Of a stretch of 28,721 nucleotides of DNA, positions 15,386 through 22,064 are shown in pieces. The position numbers and the translations under genes are program-made. The notes beneath the pieces are model-generated. The model was given only the letters and a program-made list of their open reading frames with translations. It ran no database searches and had not been told where the DNA came from. Source of the DNA: a virus; the IMG/VR virus record IMGVR_UViG_3300031227_000293, positions 1 through 28,721 of that record; one strand, given 5' to 3'. Position 1 is the stretch's first letter. Every line of letters starts with the position of its first letter.

Positions 15386-15415
15386 ATTATACGTTAAGCC
15401 TCTGCCTAATGTCAA
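15386..15415 (-). promoter_or_regulatory. Consensus sigma-70 promoter overlapping the TerS-like stop
   Basis: Minus-strand TTGACA (15415-15410) and TATAAT (15391-15386) are separated by 18 bases. The -35 shares bases with the TGA stop of the gene 15412-16053. Downstream are the YopX gene, a 58-residue protein and the restriction-modification gene. It lacks the AACGACTAC block found in the three early promoters. Confidence 0.82.
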
Positions 15416-16053
15416 CCTTTGCTCTCCAGCAGTGCCTGGACTTCCTCCATGGCGGTCGACTGTTGCTGGTCCACAAGCATGGCGAACCTTCCCTCCCGGG
15501 CCTCGGCCGTCGGGAGCTGGTTTATCTCCTTGAAGATGTGGGCTATCCTGGCTATCATCACATTGTATAGGACGGTGGTTATCTCCACCTTCAGCGTCGG
15601 TTCCCCGGCCGCTCTCAGCTCGAGGTCGGTCCCCGCTTTAGCGAGTGCTACTATCTCACCGGCTGAGAACGTCAACCTCCCGCCCGCTTTCGACGCCTCC
15701 TGGAATGTCAGCATGCCGGCCAAGGCTAAACTCTGCAGCGTCTTGCCTATCTTGCTGTGTGTCTCCAGCATCTTCCCTCTCACCTTGTCAGCGTCCTGCA
15801 GGTCCTGTTCATGCCTCCTGGTGTCCTCGGTTATGACTCTCTGCTGCCAGTCATACTTGACACTGTACCGCTCCAGCGTGTGAACCGATATCTTTAACCC
15901 CAGCATACCAGCATGATCAGCCAGTGATTTGAGGTTTCGCTCCACACCCATATCGTAGTAGATGACGAAGTATGCGTTCGCCCTGGCCTTCGTCCTTTCC
16001 AATCGGAGTCTTTGGGCCTTCTCTATTCTTTTGGTCTTAGAGTCCTTGGTCAT
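15412..16053 (-). CDS. Terminase small subunit-like DNA-binding protein
   Basis: This 213-residue protein starts with a very basic helix (KTKRIEKAQRLRLERTKARA). It contains a helix-turn-helix-like segment ending ISVHTLERYSVKYDWQQRV; this form, with WxxR after the recognition helix, is common in phage small terminase proteins, which bind packaging sites and hand DNA to TerL. The C-terminal half is helical. No closer TerS candidate exists near TerL, which is 8 kb downstream. A transposase-like HTH regulator is the alternative. The ATG at 16053 shares one base with the stop of the gene before it. Confidence 0.6.
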   Translation of the reverse strand: MTKDSKTKRIEKAQRLRLERTKARANAYFVIYYDMGVERNLKSLADHAGMLGLKISVHTLERYSVKYDWQQRVITEDTRRHEQDLQDADKVRGKMLETHSKIGKTLQSLALAGMLTFQEASKAGGRLTFSAGEIVALAKAGTDLELRAAGEPTLKVEITTVLYNVMIARIAHIFKEINQLPTAEAREGRFAMLVDQQQSTAMEEVQALLESKG

Positions 16054-16622
16054 CAGTCCACCCTTGCCATTTCAAAGCCTTGCAGTATCCAGATATTCGC
16101 AGTTTTAGGCTCTATTTCGTAAATGTCCAGCCCCTTGACGGCAAAACACTTCCAATGATGTCTTACCGTACCATCTGTGTTGTACCTGTAGATGCCAAGC
16201 AGTCCGATAAACCTGTTGTCCCTCTTGGCCTGTAAAACAAGGTCTATGGCAAAACTACTACAGTCATAAACATCCTTATCATATTCTCTATCCGGTATAC
16301 CTGTTGATTTTATGTAGTCCTTTATTTCCTGTCTGCTCTCCCAAGGGAAGAAACCAGTATCATCAGGAGGGTAGACTTCAACGATTTTAGTCTCCACCCT
16401 GACAACTTCTTTGGGAACTTCTATCTCAACTATTTCAGGAGGGAGTTCTACCAACTCAATAAGAGTAACTACCATCGGTACTTCCACCGTTTTGATTATT
16501 ACCATTGGTTCAACCCTACCGGGATCTAAGTCTTCTGGTTGTACCGTCGCCTGGTTGAAAAACGCCAGCATCACCAGCGCCGCGCAGGCAAGTATTATTG
16601 TTATCAGCCTTATATACTTCAT
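16053..16622 (-). CDS. Membrane-anchored or secreted papain/transglutaminase-like protein
   Basis: This 189-residue protein begins with a basic residue followed by a hydrophobic segment (LITIILACAALVMLAFF), a signal peptide or anchor. A Val/Glu/Pro-rich linker of about 60 residues follows. The C-terminal domain shows YDCSSFAIDLVLQA (Cys121), HHWKCFAV (His155/156) and YEIEPKT (Glu169/171), an order of Cys, His and acidic residue seen in papain-fold and transglutaminase-like cysteine peptidases. AAAGGAGG precedes the ATG at 16622. A lysis or cell-surface role is possible. Catalysis is inferred from residues alone. Confidence 0.6.
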   Translation of the reverse strand: MKYIRLITIILACAALVMLAFFNQATVQPEDLDPGRVEPMVIIKTVEVPMVVTLIELVELPPEIVEIEVPKEVVRVETKIVEVYPPDDTGFFPWESRQEIKDYIKSTGIPDREYDKDVYDCSSFAIDLVLQAKRDNRFIGLLGIYRYNTDGTVRHHWKCFAVKGLDIYEIEPKTANIWILQGFEMARVD

Positions 16623-16623
16623 A

Positions 16624-16719
16624 TCATCCTCCTTTAAGGGGAGTGGGGCTGAAGCCTACGTTGCCAGCTAAGGACACGCCTATCTTCACTTCAAGGCTCA
16701 AAGGCCACGTCACCGTCAT
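16624..16719 (-). CDS. Possible very small protein (31 aa)
   Basis: A frame from ATG 16719, with AAGGAGTG about eight bases upstream, reads 31 codons and stops at TGA just before the next gene's ATG. It includes GVSLAGNVGFSPTPLKGG. The length gives little statistical support; the ribosome site is the main evidence. Confidence 0.35.
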   Translation of the reverse strand: MTVTWPLSLEVKIGVSLAGNVGFSPTPLKGG

Positions 16720-16778
16720 GCACCCCACTCCTTGTTCGCCAGCTAGTGAATTTATAGGAGACCCTTTGCTTTTGCATC

Positions 16779-16898
16779 TCACCTGCCGTCTCCCTTTGCC
16801 CTTTCGGGTAGCTGGCTTATTGCTGGCTCGGTTCTACTCTTGTTGATAGCTAAGTCCACCGATAGTTCGCTGCCCTCTATCTTACTTGACACCAGCAC
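16779..16898 (-). CDS. Possible small protein (39 aa), start uncertain
   Basis: The frame reads from GTG 16898 to TGA 16779 and includes SSKIEGSELSVDLAINKSR, a plausible protein-like stretch. No good ribosome site precedes the GTG; the AAGGAG that exists lies 22 bases upstream at the end of the previous gene. It partly fills the gene-poor interval 16623-16915, where the only other item is an inverted repeat of GGAGTGGGG (near 16638 and 16723). Confidence 0.3.
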   Translation of the reverse strand: MLVSSKIEGSELSVDLAINKSRTEPAISQLPERAKGDGR

Positions 16899-16915
16899 TA
16901 TTCTATTGTTAAAGG

Positions 16916-17218
16916 TTATCTCCTTATCAGGAACTTGATGGCGCTGGCGGGCAGGAGAAGTTTCAGCGCGTCGTAGACATCATTGAACTCAGCGCATGCT
17001 TCCTGCCATGCCTTGAGCAGGAGGACCGCTTCCGCCTTGGTCACCTTCCGGTCCTTGAGCGCCTCGGCCGCTGTGTCAAAGAGCTCTGCGGTCGCGTGGA
17101 GAGCGTTGGCCAGTTCTCCCATGAGTTTCAGCGCCGCGTTGAACTTGCCCCAGAACGCTCCGCCGATGAGCAGCCCCAGGATTCCGATTACCACAAATAC
17201 TATGTCTTGCCATTCCAT
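16916..17218 (-). CDS. Small one-TM membrane protein, holin-like
   Basis: The first 25 residues form a transmembrane helix (IVFVVIGILGLLIGGAFW), followed by a long amphipathic helix with Ala and Leu and the acidic/basic pattern AAEALKDRKVTKAEAVLLLK. The C-terminus is basic. Such a design is shared by several phage holins and holin accessory proteins, but no specific family is claimed. GGAGG lies nine bases before ATG 17218 inside a 16-base leader that is repeated before the next upstream gene. Confidence 0.6.
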   Translation of the reverse strand: MEWQDIVFVVIGILGLLIGGAFWGKFNAALKLMGELANALHATAELFDTAAEALKDRKVTKAEAVLLLKAWQEACAEFNDVYDALKLLLPASAIKFLIRR

Positions 17219-17219
17219 G

Positions 17220-17235
17220 TGATTTCACCTCCATT
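17220..17235 (-). repeat. Repeated 16-base leader, copy 1 (copy 2 at 17499-17514)
   Basis: The minus-strand sequence AATGGAGGTGAAATCA occurs identically here and at 17499-17514, each time as the ribosome-site leader of a small gene (starts at 17218 and 17499). The repeat suggests a local duplication of the leader or selection for equal translation. Confidence 0.8.
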
Positions 17236-17241
17236 TTATTA

Positions 17242-17499
17242 CTATTCCACGACTTTGCAATGCCTTAGTTCTACCCACCGAGGTAGTTCCCCCATTCGTA
17301 TCAATAGGAGCGTTGTCATCCTATCAGTTACCCCGACGACCGTCCAGACCTTGTTTTCCATGTCGCCGTAATCCCCAACAAAACCCCGCCGCCTCATTTC
17401 TCGCCACTGAACCTCACTTACCCCCACGTCAGAAGCCTCGCCCTTTCTTGATGTTTCAAGAAATTCAACCGTGACATTGAACGGTATTAATTTCAACAT
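17242..17499 (-). CDS. Hypothetical protein (85 aa)
   Basis: The product starts with a beta strand (MLKLIPFNVTVEFLE), has a charged middle (VQWREMRRRGFVGDYGD) and ends in another beta pair (VWTVVGVTDRMTTLLLIRM). No family is recognised. GGAGG eight bases before ATG 17499 lies in the repeated leader. The neighbours are a RusA-type resolvase upstream and a one-TM protein downstream. Confidence 0.6.
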   Translation of the reverse strand: MLKLIPFNVTVEFLETSRKGEASDVGVSEVQWREMRRRGFVGDYGDMENKVWTVVGVTDRMTTLLLIRMGELPRWVELRHCKVVE

Positions 17500-17512
17500 G
17501 ATTTCACCTCCA

Positions 17513-17887
17513 TTATTCTATTTCCTCGACCGTGATTATTGTCTCGTCCCTGTCGGTATAGGTAGCCTTGACCTGACCGTACTCCAAGTGCTTGGCATCG
17601 TCAAACCGGATAACTCCGACATCAATAAGGCCGTCGGTAAATGGTTTACACGCTGCCAGCAAATTATCCAAGTCCCGGGTGCGGTTACCCTTAAGTAGAA
17701 ACTCATAGCTGATACGCGCTCTGGTCATTGGTTCAGCATTCTGCCATTGTGAAGTAGCCAGCCAGCCTATTTCTTCTCTGGCAATCTTTGATACTCCGCT
17801 TCTTACGCTCCAATGTGTAGACCTCAGATTATTAGGGTTTAACTCTGAGTACGGTAAGTGCGGAATGATTATCGTTATCTCTCTCAT
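17513..17887 (-). CDS. RusA-like Holliday junction resolvase
   Basis: This 124-residue protein has the RusA pattern: LPYSELNPNNLRSTHW near the start, the core RTRDLDNLLAACKPFTDGL with its conserved Asp and Asn residues, then GVIRFDDAKHL carrying the paired Asp. RusA enzymes cut four-way junctions as dimers and resolve recombination or packaging intermediates. The length is normal for the family. It follows the replication protein and a conserved hypothetical gene. The ATG at 17887 follows an AGGT-type weak site. Confidence 0.92.
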   Translation of the reverse strand: MREITIIIPHLPYSELNPNNLRSTHWSVRSGVSKIAREEIGWLATSQWQNAEPMTRARISYEFLLKGNRTRDLDNLLAACKPFTDGLIDVGVIRFDDAKHLEYGQVKATYTDRDETIITVEEIE

Positions 17888-17902
17888 AAAATTACCTGAA
17901 CC

Positions 17903-18325
17903 TTATTTGCTCTCTGGCAGTTGCAGACGATTTTCTATCATGATGTCAAAGAGTATCCGACCGCTGTTGTCCTGCATATAAGGCAGGAATATCTGCTCAA
18001 TGCTCACCATTTCAGTTTCAAGAATAGCCATCTGTGCCCTTACCCAATCTTTGAGTATTCTCCATGCTACTCTCACAGCCATATCACGAGGCACATTAGT
18101 CCGGACACGTTGTTTCTTTAATACAGCATGGACACGTTCAATATTTGATGGCAACTTGAATGGCAAATCTCCAAAAGAGGTAGCTACTACAAAAGCCAAT
18201 CCCACAGGCTCATTATTCTCATAATCCATAAGTATGTGCTTTGCGCCATGAGCCACCAGAATACCTTGTATCTCCCCGATTGATTTCAGTGCGGTTACTG
18301 TCGTGCTATAATTCGCTATTGGCAT
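17903..18325 (-). CDS. Conserved phage hypothetical protein (140 aa)
   Basis: The pattern is one that recurs in phages near replication genes: NYSTTV.ALKSIGEIQGIL, then a beta sheet LPFKLPSNIERVHAVL, then a helix VRVAWRILKDWVRAQMAILE, and FLPYMQ near the end. The function of the family is not known. GGGAGGGAGG precedes ATG 18325. The resemblance is from memory of the family and was not tested by search. Confidence 0.75.
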   Translation of the reverse strand: MPIANYSTTVTALKSIGEIQGILVAHGAKHILMDYENNEPVGLAFVVATSFGDLPFKLPSNIERVHAVLKKQRVRTNVPRDMAVRVAWRILKDWVRAQMAILETEMVSIEQIFLPYMQDNSGRILFDIMIENRLQLPESK

Positions 18326-18347
18326 CCCTATCCTCCCTCCCTCTTAT

Positions 18348-19193
18348 TTACCTATGCACCAAGTGGCCGTACTTTCCCTTGATATACTTGTCCGGGTCGA
18401 TTAGCGGCTTAGAGCCGTTCCGCGGGGTCTCGCCGATATCCTCGTTGACGTAGACCATCGACTTGTATTGCTGTGACTTCTCCACCTTCTTGATCCAGCA
18501 GGCAAGGATGTCTACGATCGTGAAGCCCCGGTCAAGCATTCGCTTTATGGCCTTGCCTTCCTTGCCATAATTAGGCACCGGGTCCTTGTCCGTCCTTTCA
18601 GGGAAACCGTAGTAAGCATGAATTCCTTTGAATACATCGTCTACCCTGTGGCGGGCAGGGGGCTTGTCCCCTGCAAGTGTAGTATTAATATTCTTTGGAG
18701 TAGTCTCTGTTGTAATCTCTGACGTGGTCTCTGTTACAGTTCTTTCCCTTTGGTCGATTTGGTGATTGCCCTTTGGTAAAGTAACCACTGCGAGTTGTTC
18801 ATTTGGAACTTCACCTTTGGTAAAGTTGGAATTTACACCCTCTAGTAGTGCATTGATATTAAGCCAGATATGAATCGAGGGACTCCCCTTGAACCGGTAC
18901 TTCTTTATTTCGATTAACTTTAGGTCAGATAATATCTTTGCGGCACGGTCAAACTGCTTGGGGCTTATCCGGCATTCCTCCCACCACTCGGTCCTTCCTT
19001 TGGCAAGCCACATCCTGTCTTCCTTCTCGACTCTTAACTTGGAGCCGTGTTCCCCTGGTATAAACCAGTAGATAATCTGGCTCAAGAGCAGGCCGGACAC
19101 CAGGTCACCGGCGATGTCTATATAACAACGTTTGACATCGATGGTATCCCTGCTGGCCCTTTCCCACTCATAGAACTCTTCCTTCGTCAGCAT
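18348..19193 (-). CDS. Replication initiator-like winged-helix protein
   Basis: The N-terminal 120 residues match the helix-turn-helix seen in phage replisome organisers: GDLVSGLLLSQIIYWF, then WWEECRISPKQFDRAAKIL with a winged strand LIEIKKYRFKG. A Thr/Glu-rich linker (TVTETTSEITTETTPK) separates it from a C-terminal domain (YYGFPERTDKDPVPNYGKEG, MLDRGFTIVDILACWI) similar to those in DnaD-type loaders. The probable role is origin recognition and helicase loading. It overlaps the HNH gene before it by seven bases; AGGGGGGCAG lies ahead of ATG 19193. No iteron-like origin was seen. Confidence 0.75.
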   Translation of the reverse strand: MLTKEEFYEWERASRDTIDVKRCYIDIAGDLVSGLLLSQIIYWFIPGEHGSKLRVEKEDRMWLAKGRTEWWEECRISPKQFDRAAKILSDLKLIEIKKYRFKGSPSIHIWLNINALLEGVNSNFTKGEVPNEQLAVVTLPKGNHQIDQRERTVTETTSEITTETTPKNINTTLAGDKPPARHRVDDVFKGIHAYYGFPERTDKDPVPNYGKEGKAIKRMLDRGFTIVDILACWIKKVEKSQQYKSMVYVNEDIGETPRNGSKPLIDPDKYIKGKYGHLVHR

Positions 19194-19498
19194 AATCTGC
19201 CCCCCTTCTTAAGATTGCAGGCGACGCAAGATGGCACGAGGTTTTCGATGGTATCTGGCCCGCCCTTGGATAGTGGGATAAGGTGATCGACTTGGAAGTC
19301 CTTGAATGGTTTGAGTGCCCGCCGACAGTGGTAGCATATCCCCTCGGTTTTGTCCCATACGACAGCCTTGATTTTATTCGTTATCGTCATGCGGTTGCTC
19401 GGCTCTGGGCAGATTTGCCGGGGTCGCTGTTCTGGGTGTGGTCGTCCGGTTATCCTCTCGTAATCCTCGAGAGAGTAGAATAGCTTGGAGCCCTGCAT
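19187..19498 (-). CDS. HNH endonuclease
   Basis: This 103-residue protein ends in an HNH domain: ICYHCRRAL, then VDHLIPLSKGGPDTIENLVP (His-Asn core), then SCVACNLKKGG. The two CxxC pairs bind the structural zinc and the histidine is the general base. An AAGGGGGG site precedes ATG 19498. It stands in the early region with a second HNH gene at 19705-20040. HNH proteins here may act in packaging or DNA processing, or be free-standing homing nucleases; the position does not decide. Confidence 0.92.
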   Translation of the reverse strand: MQGSKLFYSLEDYERITGRPHPEQRPRQICPEPSNRMTITNKIKAVVWDKTEGICYHCRRALKPFKDFQVDHLIPLSKGGPDTIENLVPSCVACNLKKGGRLC

Positions 19499-19502
19499 CT
19501 GG

Positions 19503-19649
19503 TTAACCCCCCTTATTATCTTTTACTATGAGCTGGGACAGATAGGCCGGCACCTTGATGCCCAGGTATGTGGCCTTCTTGGTGGCCATGTCCCAGACGC
19601 GCGGTTGGAATCGTATGCTGCGCGGGACAGCCATGGTCTGTTTGTTCAT
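19503..19649 (-). CDS. Ribbon-helix-helix-like small protein (48 aa)
   Basis: A short frame from ATG 19649 with CAAGGAGG upstream. The product shows a strand SIRFQPRVWDMATKKA, then a helix with IKVPAYLSQLIV, consistent with a ribbon-helix-helix DNA-binding protein. It is the first gene after the promoter at 19673-19701, so it may regulate that promoter. Confidence 0.7.
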   Translation of the reverse strand: MNKQTMAVPRSIRFQPRVWDMATKKATYLGIKVPAYLSQLIVKDNKGG

Positions 19650-19672
19650 ACTGTTACCTCCTTGCAGAAATT

Positions 19673-19701
19673 ATTGTAGACCTATCGTAGTCGTTTGTCA
19701 A
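19673..19701 (-). promoter_or_regulatory. Early promoter 3 of the AACGACTAC family
   Basis: TTGACA (19701-19696) and TACAAT (19678-19673) are 17 bases apart. The spacer begins AACGACTAC, as in the promoters at 20843-20872 and 22969-22998. It drives the RHH-like gene, HNH, the replication protein and RusA. The -35 begins three bases after the TAG stop of the HNH gene 19705-20040. Confidence 0.87.
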
Positions 19702-19704
19702 CCC

Positions 19705-20040
19705 CTATTCTGTCCTGTGTCCATCCGGTCCGAAGTGGCACGGCGCGCACCATATCTCAGTATTGGACCTTTCCGTCTTACCGCCTTGCGATAATGCGAT
19801 AAGGTGTACCAGCTGCAGGCACCGGAAGTCTGGGAGTTCCCCGCAGTGCTGGCAGAGGGGCTGGCCGTTCTCATCGTGAGGCCCCTCCGCTAGTAGCTGC
19901 TTCTTTAGCTTACTGCGCCGGGTCAATTCCTCTTTGCGTCTTACTTGTTGAGGGCTAGAACGGGATGTCTTCGGGGAATAAATCCTCAGTGGTGACTTTG
20001 TCTTCAGTGGCGTTTTTCTTTTCAGCGGACTCTTGCGCAT
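19705..20040 (-). CDS. HNH endonuclease (NinG-like basic N-terminus)
   Basis: The first 55 residues are strongly basic (SPLKRKTPLKTKSPLR), a tail common to phage HNH and NinG-like proteins. The HNH core reads LCQHCGELP, then LQLVHLIALSQGG, SNTEIWCAPCH and GHR. The usual D-H pair is V-H here, but the histidine is kept. The ATG at 20040 lies 86 bases inside the end of the SSB-like gene in a different frame, without a clear ribosome site; the basic tail still supports this start. Probable role in DNA processing. Confidence 0.85.
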   Translation of the reverse strand: MRKSPLKRKTPLKTKSPLRIYSPKTSRSSPQQVRRKEELTRRSKLKKQLLAEGPHDENGQPLCQHCGELPDFRCLQLVHLIALSQGGKTERSNTEIWCAPCHFGPDGHRTE

Positions 20041-20725
20041 TGATATACTCCCATGCCGTCGTTCTCATTGCAGTTGTTGCCAGGTCAATCCCCGGATACT
20101 TTGTGGCTATCTTTTCTTTAGTAAGCCCGTGCGCTTTCTTGCAGGTATTGTAGAATGTTTCAAGCCCATCGCTAACGCCATCAGATTTGGCATCGGTCTG
20201 GCCAGGTCCTGGCGGGCTGTATGCCTTTCGTGAGTCTGGAACTGGCTGGCCGATAGTGAAGTGAGCCATTGCCCAATCAAGAGCGGCATCAAAGATGGCT
20301 AGGAACTTCGGGCTACAAACTTCCCCTTCTCTAGGCGGTTCTTTTGCTAACTCAACGATCCCCATGAAACAGGTATTACATTCTCTGCTCCATCGTTCCA
20401 ACCTGTCCTTCTCGGCCCAGTCGGTCTTGCTCATGTCGCTACTCGGCCCGGGGGTTCCCTTAGAATTAAAAGATGGCTCATTCGCTGAGGCCCCTGCTGG
20501 TAGTGATATCAAGGTAAACTTCTTGAACTGGAACTGGCCCTCATGCTTCTCGTCCAGGGTGATGGACTCCGGTTCGATGACCGAGCCGTGCCGGATAACC
20601 CCCGCACCTTCCGCGAGGGTGGAGTAGGTCTTGCCGTCGGCGCTAACGATCTTATAAAGCGACCAGTCGCCGTATTGATTCGTTCCTTCCTTTAGTAGGT
20701 TGATGGTTTCTACTATGATATGCAT
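19955..20725 (-). CDS. SSB-like single-strand DNA-binding protein
   Basis: This 256-residue protein begins with a beta-rich OB-like segment (WSLYKIVSADGKTYSTLAEG, FQFKKFTLISLP), has a central Cys pair and helices, and ends LFPEDIPF. An acidic C-terminus closing in DIPF is the protein-interaction tail of bacterial SSB. The role is probably to coat single strands during replication or recombination and recruit partners. GGAGGAG precedes ATG 20725. It is the only gene directly behind the promoter 20843-20872 and its 120-base leader. No exact SSB family member is claimed. Confidence 0.7.
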   Translation of the reverse strand: MHIIVETINLLKEGTNQYGDWSLYKIVSADGKTYSTLAEGAGVIRHGSVIEPESITLDEKHEGQFQFKKFTLISLPAGASANEPSFNSKGTPGPSSDMSKTDWAEKDRLERWSRECNTCFMGIVELAKEPPREGEVCSPKFLAIFDAALDWAMAHFTIGQPVPDSRKAYSPPGPGQTDAKSDGVSDGLETFYNTCKKAHGLTKEKIATKYPGIDLATTAMRTTAWEYINAQESAEKKNATEDKVTTEDLFPEDIPF

Positions 20726-20744
20726 TGATTTCTCCTCCTTACTA

Positions 20745-20773
20745 TTGACAGATTGGTATTTCCGTTATAGAAT
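20745..20773 (+). promoter_or_regulatory. Candidate antisense promoter in the SSB leader
   Basis: On the plus strand TTGACA (20745-20750) is 17 bases from TAGAAT (20768-20773). Transcription would start near 20781 and run against the leader of the SSB-like gene, through the hairpin at 20808-20829. It is the only plausible plus-strand promoter noticed, and chance occurrence is possible. Confidence 0.35.
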
Positions 20774-20807
20774 ATTACTACATCTGGTTTCTCCTTTCAT
20801 AGGAGTC

Positions 20808-20829
20808 GGGAGGTCTGCCCTGGCCTCCC
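20808..20829. other. Leader hairpin between the promoter and the SSB-like gene
   Basis: GGGAGGTC and GGCCTCCC form an eight-pair stem (one G-T pair) around a six-base loop. In the minus-strand message it lies about 20 bases after the start site and without a T run, so it is not a terminator in that direction. In the plus direction it is followed by a mildly T-rich stretch. Confidence 0.55.
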
Positions 20830-20842
20830 TTCTCCACGTCTT

Positions 20843-20872
20843 ATTTTATCACTATTTGTAGTCGTTTGTCAA
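20843..20872 (-). promoter_or_regulatory. Early promoter 2 of the AACGACTAC family
   Basis: TTGACA (20872-20867) and TAAAAT (20848-20843) are 18 bases apart. The 15 bases TTGACAAACGACTAC, followed by AAATAGTG, are identical to promoter 1 at 22969-22998. It drives the SSB-like gene. The -35 lies directly behind the stop of the winged-helix gene 20874-21200. Confidence 0.85.
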
Positions 20873-20873
20873 C

Positions 20874-21200
20874 CTATACAAGCACTCCCTGTATCGCCTT
20901 CTCGTAATGTCTGGCCGTGTTCTTTATGATGTGTCGCCGTCTTAGAAATATCCGGACCGCCCGGCTCTGCAGGCTTTTTGAATATCGCCTGGCCTCGTCG
21001 ACGCTGGCGGGGAAGAAGTATCCTGCAGGTTCGTCGGTGACGCTGCAAACTGGGAAGTCCCCGTCGATTAGCTTCTCTATTGCCATCCGGATTGGCCGGT
21101 CGTCGTCGTAGCCAAACCGTGCAGCGAGCGTGTCAGCCTTGATGGGGTTCTTGCGGCCGGTATGCTTCAGTATTATCATCCGTAGTTCGTTCGTTTCCAT
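20874..21200 (-). CDS. Winged-helix DNA-binding protein
   Basis: This 108-residue product follows a pattern common in phage early regions: ILKHTGRKNPIKADTLAARFG (helix-turn-helix), MAIEKLIDGDFPVCS, then the wing AGYFFPASVDEARRYSKSL and a final basic helix SRAVRIFLRRR. The probable role is transcriptional control or DNA-end binding; it cannot be decided. GGAGGGTAAAG precedes ATG 21200. It overlaps the possible zinc-ribbon frame 21133-21312 by 68 bases. Confidence 0.8.
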   Translation of the reverse strand: METNELRMIILKHTGRKNPIKADTLAARFGYDDDRPIRMAIEKLIDGDFPVCSVTDEPAGYFFPASVDEARRYSKSLQSRAVRIFLRRRHIIKNTARHYEKAIQGVLV

Positions 21201-21312
21201 CTTTACCCTCCGGTGGCCCTGGGTGGCATCTCCCGCATAACCACACCTTCGGCCCCCAGTAATAGTCCCCTGGCCAGTACCAGTCGTCCCCTTGACAGGA
21301 CGGGCAGGGCAG
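21133..21312 (-). CDS. Zinc-ribbon small protein without a standard start
   Basis: An open frame carries LPCPSCQGDDWYW and VWLCGRCHPGPP, two CxxC pairs with the WLCGRCHP ending that is familiar from phage zinc ribbons. Upstream the frame has no ATG, GTG or TTG before it enters the coding region of the gene 21324-22064. CTG 21312, with AAGGAAG six bases upstream, is the best candidate start; a -1 frameshift from the preceding gene is the alternative. Confidence 0.4.
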   Translation of the reverse strand: MPCPSCQGDDWYWPGDYYWGPKVWLCGRCHPGPPEGKDGNERTTDDNTEAYRPQEPHQG

Positions 21313-21323
21313 TTCTGGCTTCC

Positions 21324-22064
21324 TTATGCCCTCGTCGCTAGATATGGTTTGTTGTAGAATCTGATGCCACCTATCGGCTTGCCATCGTGGTACTTCTTGG
21401 CTATCATTGAAAGCATAGCCTGGTCTACTATCAAGTATTCCCTCGGTACTTCTATCGGGTCAGTGATTTCAAATGTCCAGTGGTCTACCATACCGGAAGT
21501 GCCGATTGCGCCGTGTACTGCCTTCGGGGCGCTCACTGGTTCCACTTCAACGACTGACTGTGATAATTCGCCGGTGGCTTTCATTTCAGCCTGGGCCAGT
21601 TCGTTGGCTTTCCTATTGACTTCCTCTGCTAGTGCTCTAAGCCTGGCTTGCTCGGTAAGGAACGCCAGTTGCTTCCCCTTTAGTATCTGCTCGGCCCGTT
21701 CAACTGGTGCCATGATTTCTTTGTAGACAAGTTGTATGTCCTTGACAATATCTTGGTGGGGTGACAGATATTCCTTGCGTTTGGCTTCCATAGCTTTCTT
21801 ACAGGTGGCTATGCTGGCAAGGTCGCTTACCGCCAGTTTAGAGGCCTCAAGGGTGTTGATGGTCATGCTCTCGGCGTATTCCAGTAGCTTGATGGCGGTT
21901 CTCTGATGGTCCATGACCTCGGCATCACAGCCCGGGCGGTAGACCAAGTCTACCTCGGTTGCCGGTTCTACTACTTCGGGGATGTCGTTGCCGGTGGCGA
22001 TATTATCTCTTGCCCTCTGTAATCGTTCCTCTATTTGTTCTTCTATTGTCTTTTCGGGTCCCAT
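21324..22064 (-). CDS. Coiled-coil phage protein, recombination-module associated
   Basis: This 246-residue protein has a long central coiled coil (residues 80-170, with AMEAKRKEYLSPHQDIVKDI and LTEQARLRALAEEVNRKANE). Its C-terminal domain reads VDHWTFEITDPIEVPREYL, IVDQAMLSMIAKK and IGGIRFYNKP. That C-terminal block is widespread in phages beside SSB, RecT or Erf-type genes, and its function is unknown. AAAGGAGG stands four bases before ATG 22064. Its location near the SSB-like gene agrees with a replication or recombination role. The end of the gene is the possible source of a frameshifted zinc extension. Confidence 0.8.
   Translation of the reverse strand: MGPEKTIEEQIEERLQRARDNIATGNDIPEVVEPATEVDLVYRPGCDAEVMDHQRTAIKLLEYAESMTINTLEASKLAVSDLASIATCKKAMEAKRKEYLSPHQDIVKDIQLVYKEIMAPVERAEQILKGKQLAFLTEQARLRALAEEVNRKANELAQAEMKATGELSQSVVEVEPVSAPKAVHGAIGTSGMVDHWTFEITDPIEVPREYLIVDQAMLSMIAKKYHDGKPIGGIRFYNKPYLATRA

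Noticed and set aside
16638-16731. Inverted repeat GGAGTGGGG / CCCCACTCC
   Set aside because: The arms are only nine bases and about 75 apart; no terminal duplications or transposase, so no mobile element is called.
16691-16777. 28-codon frame starting at ATG 16777
   Set aside because: Weak ribosome site, no protein-like pattern, and it overlaps the slightly better 31-codon frame.
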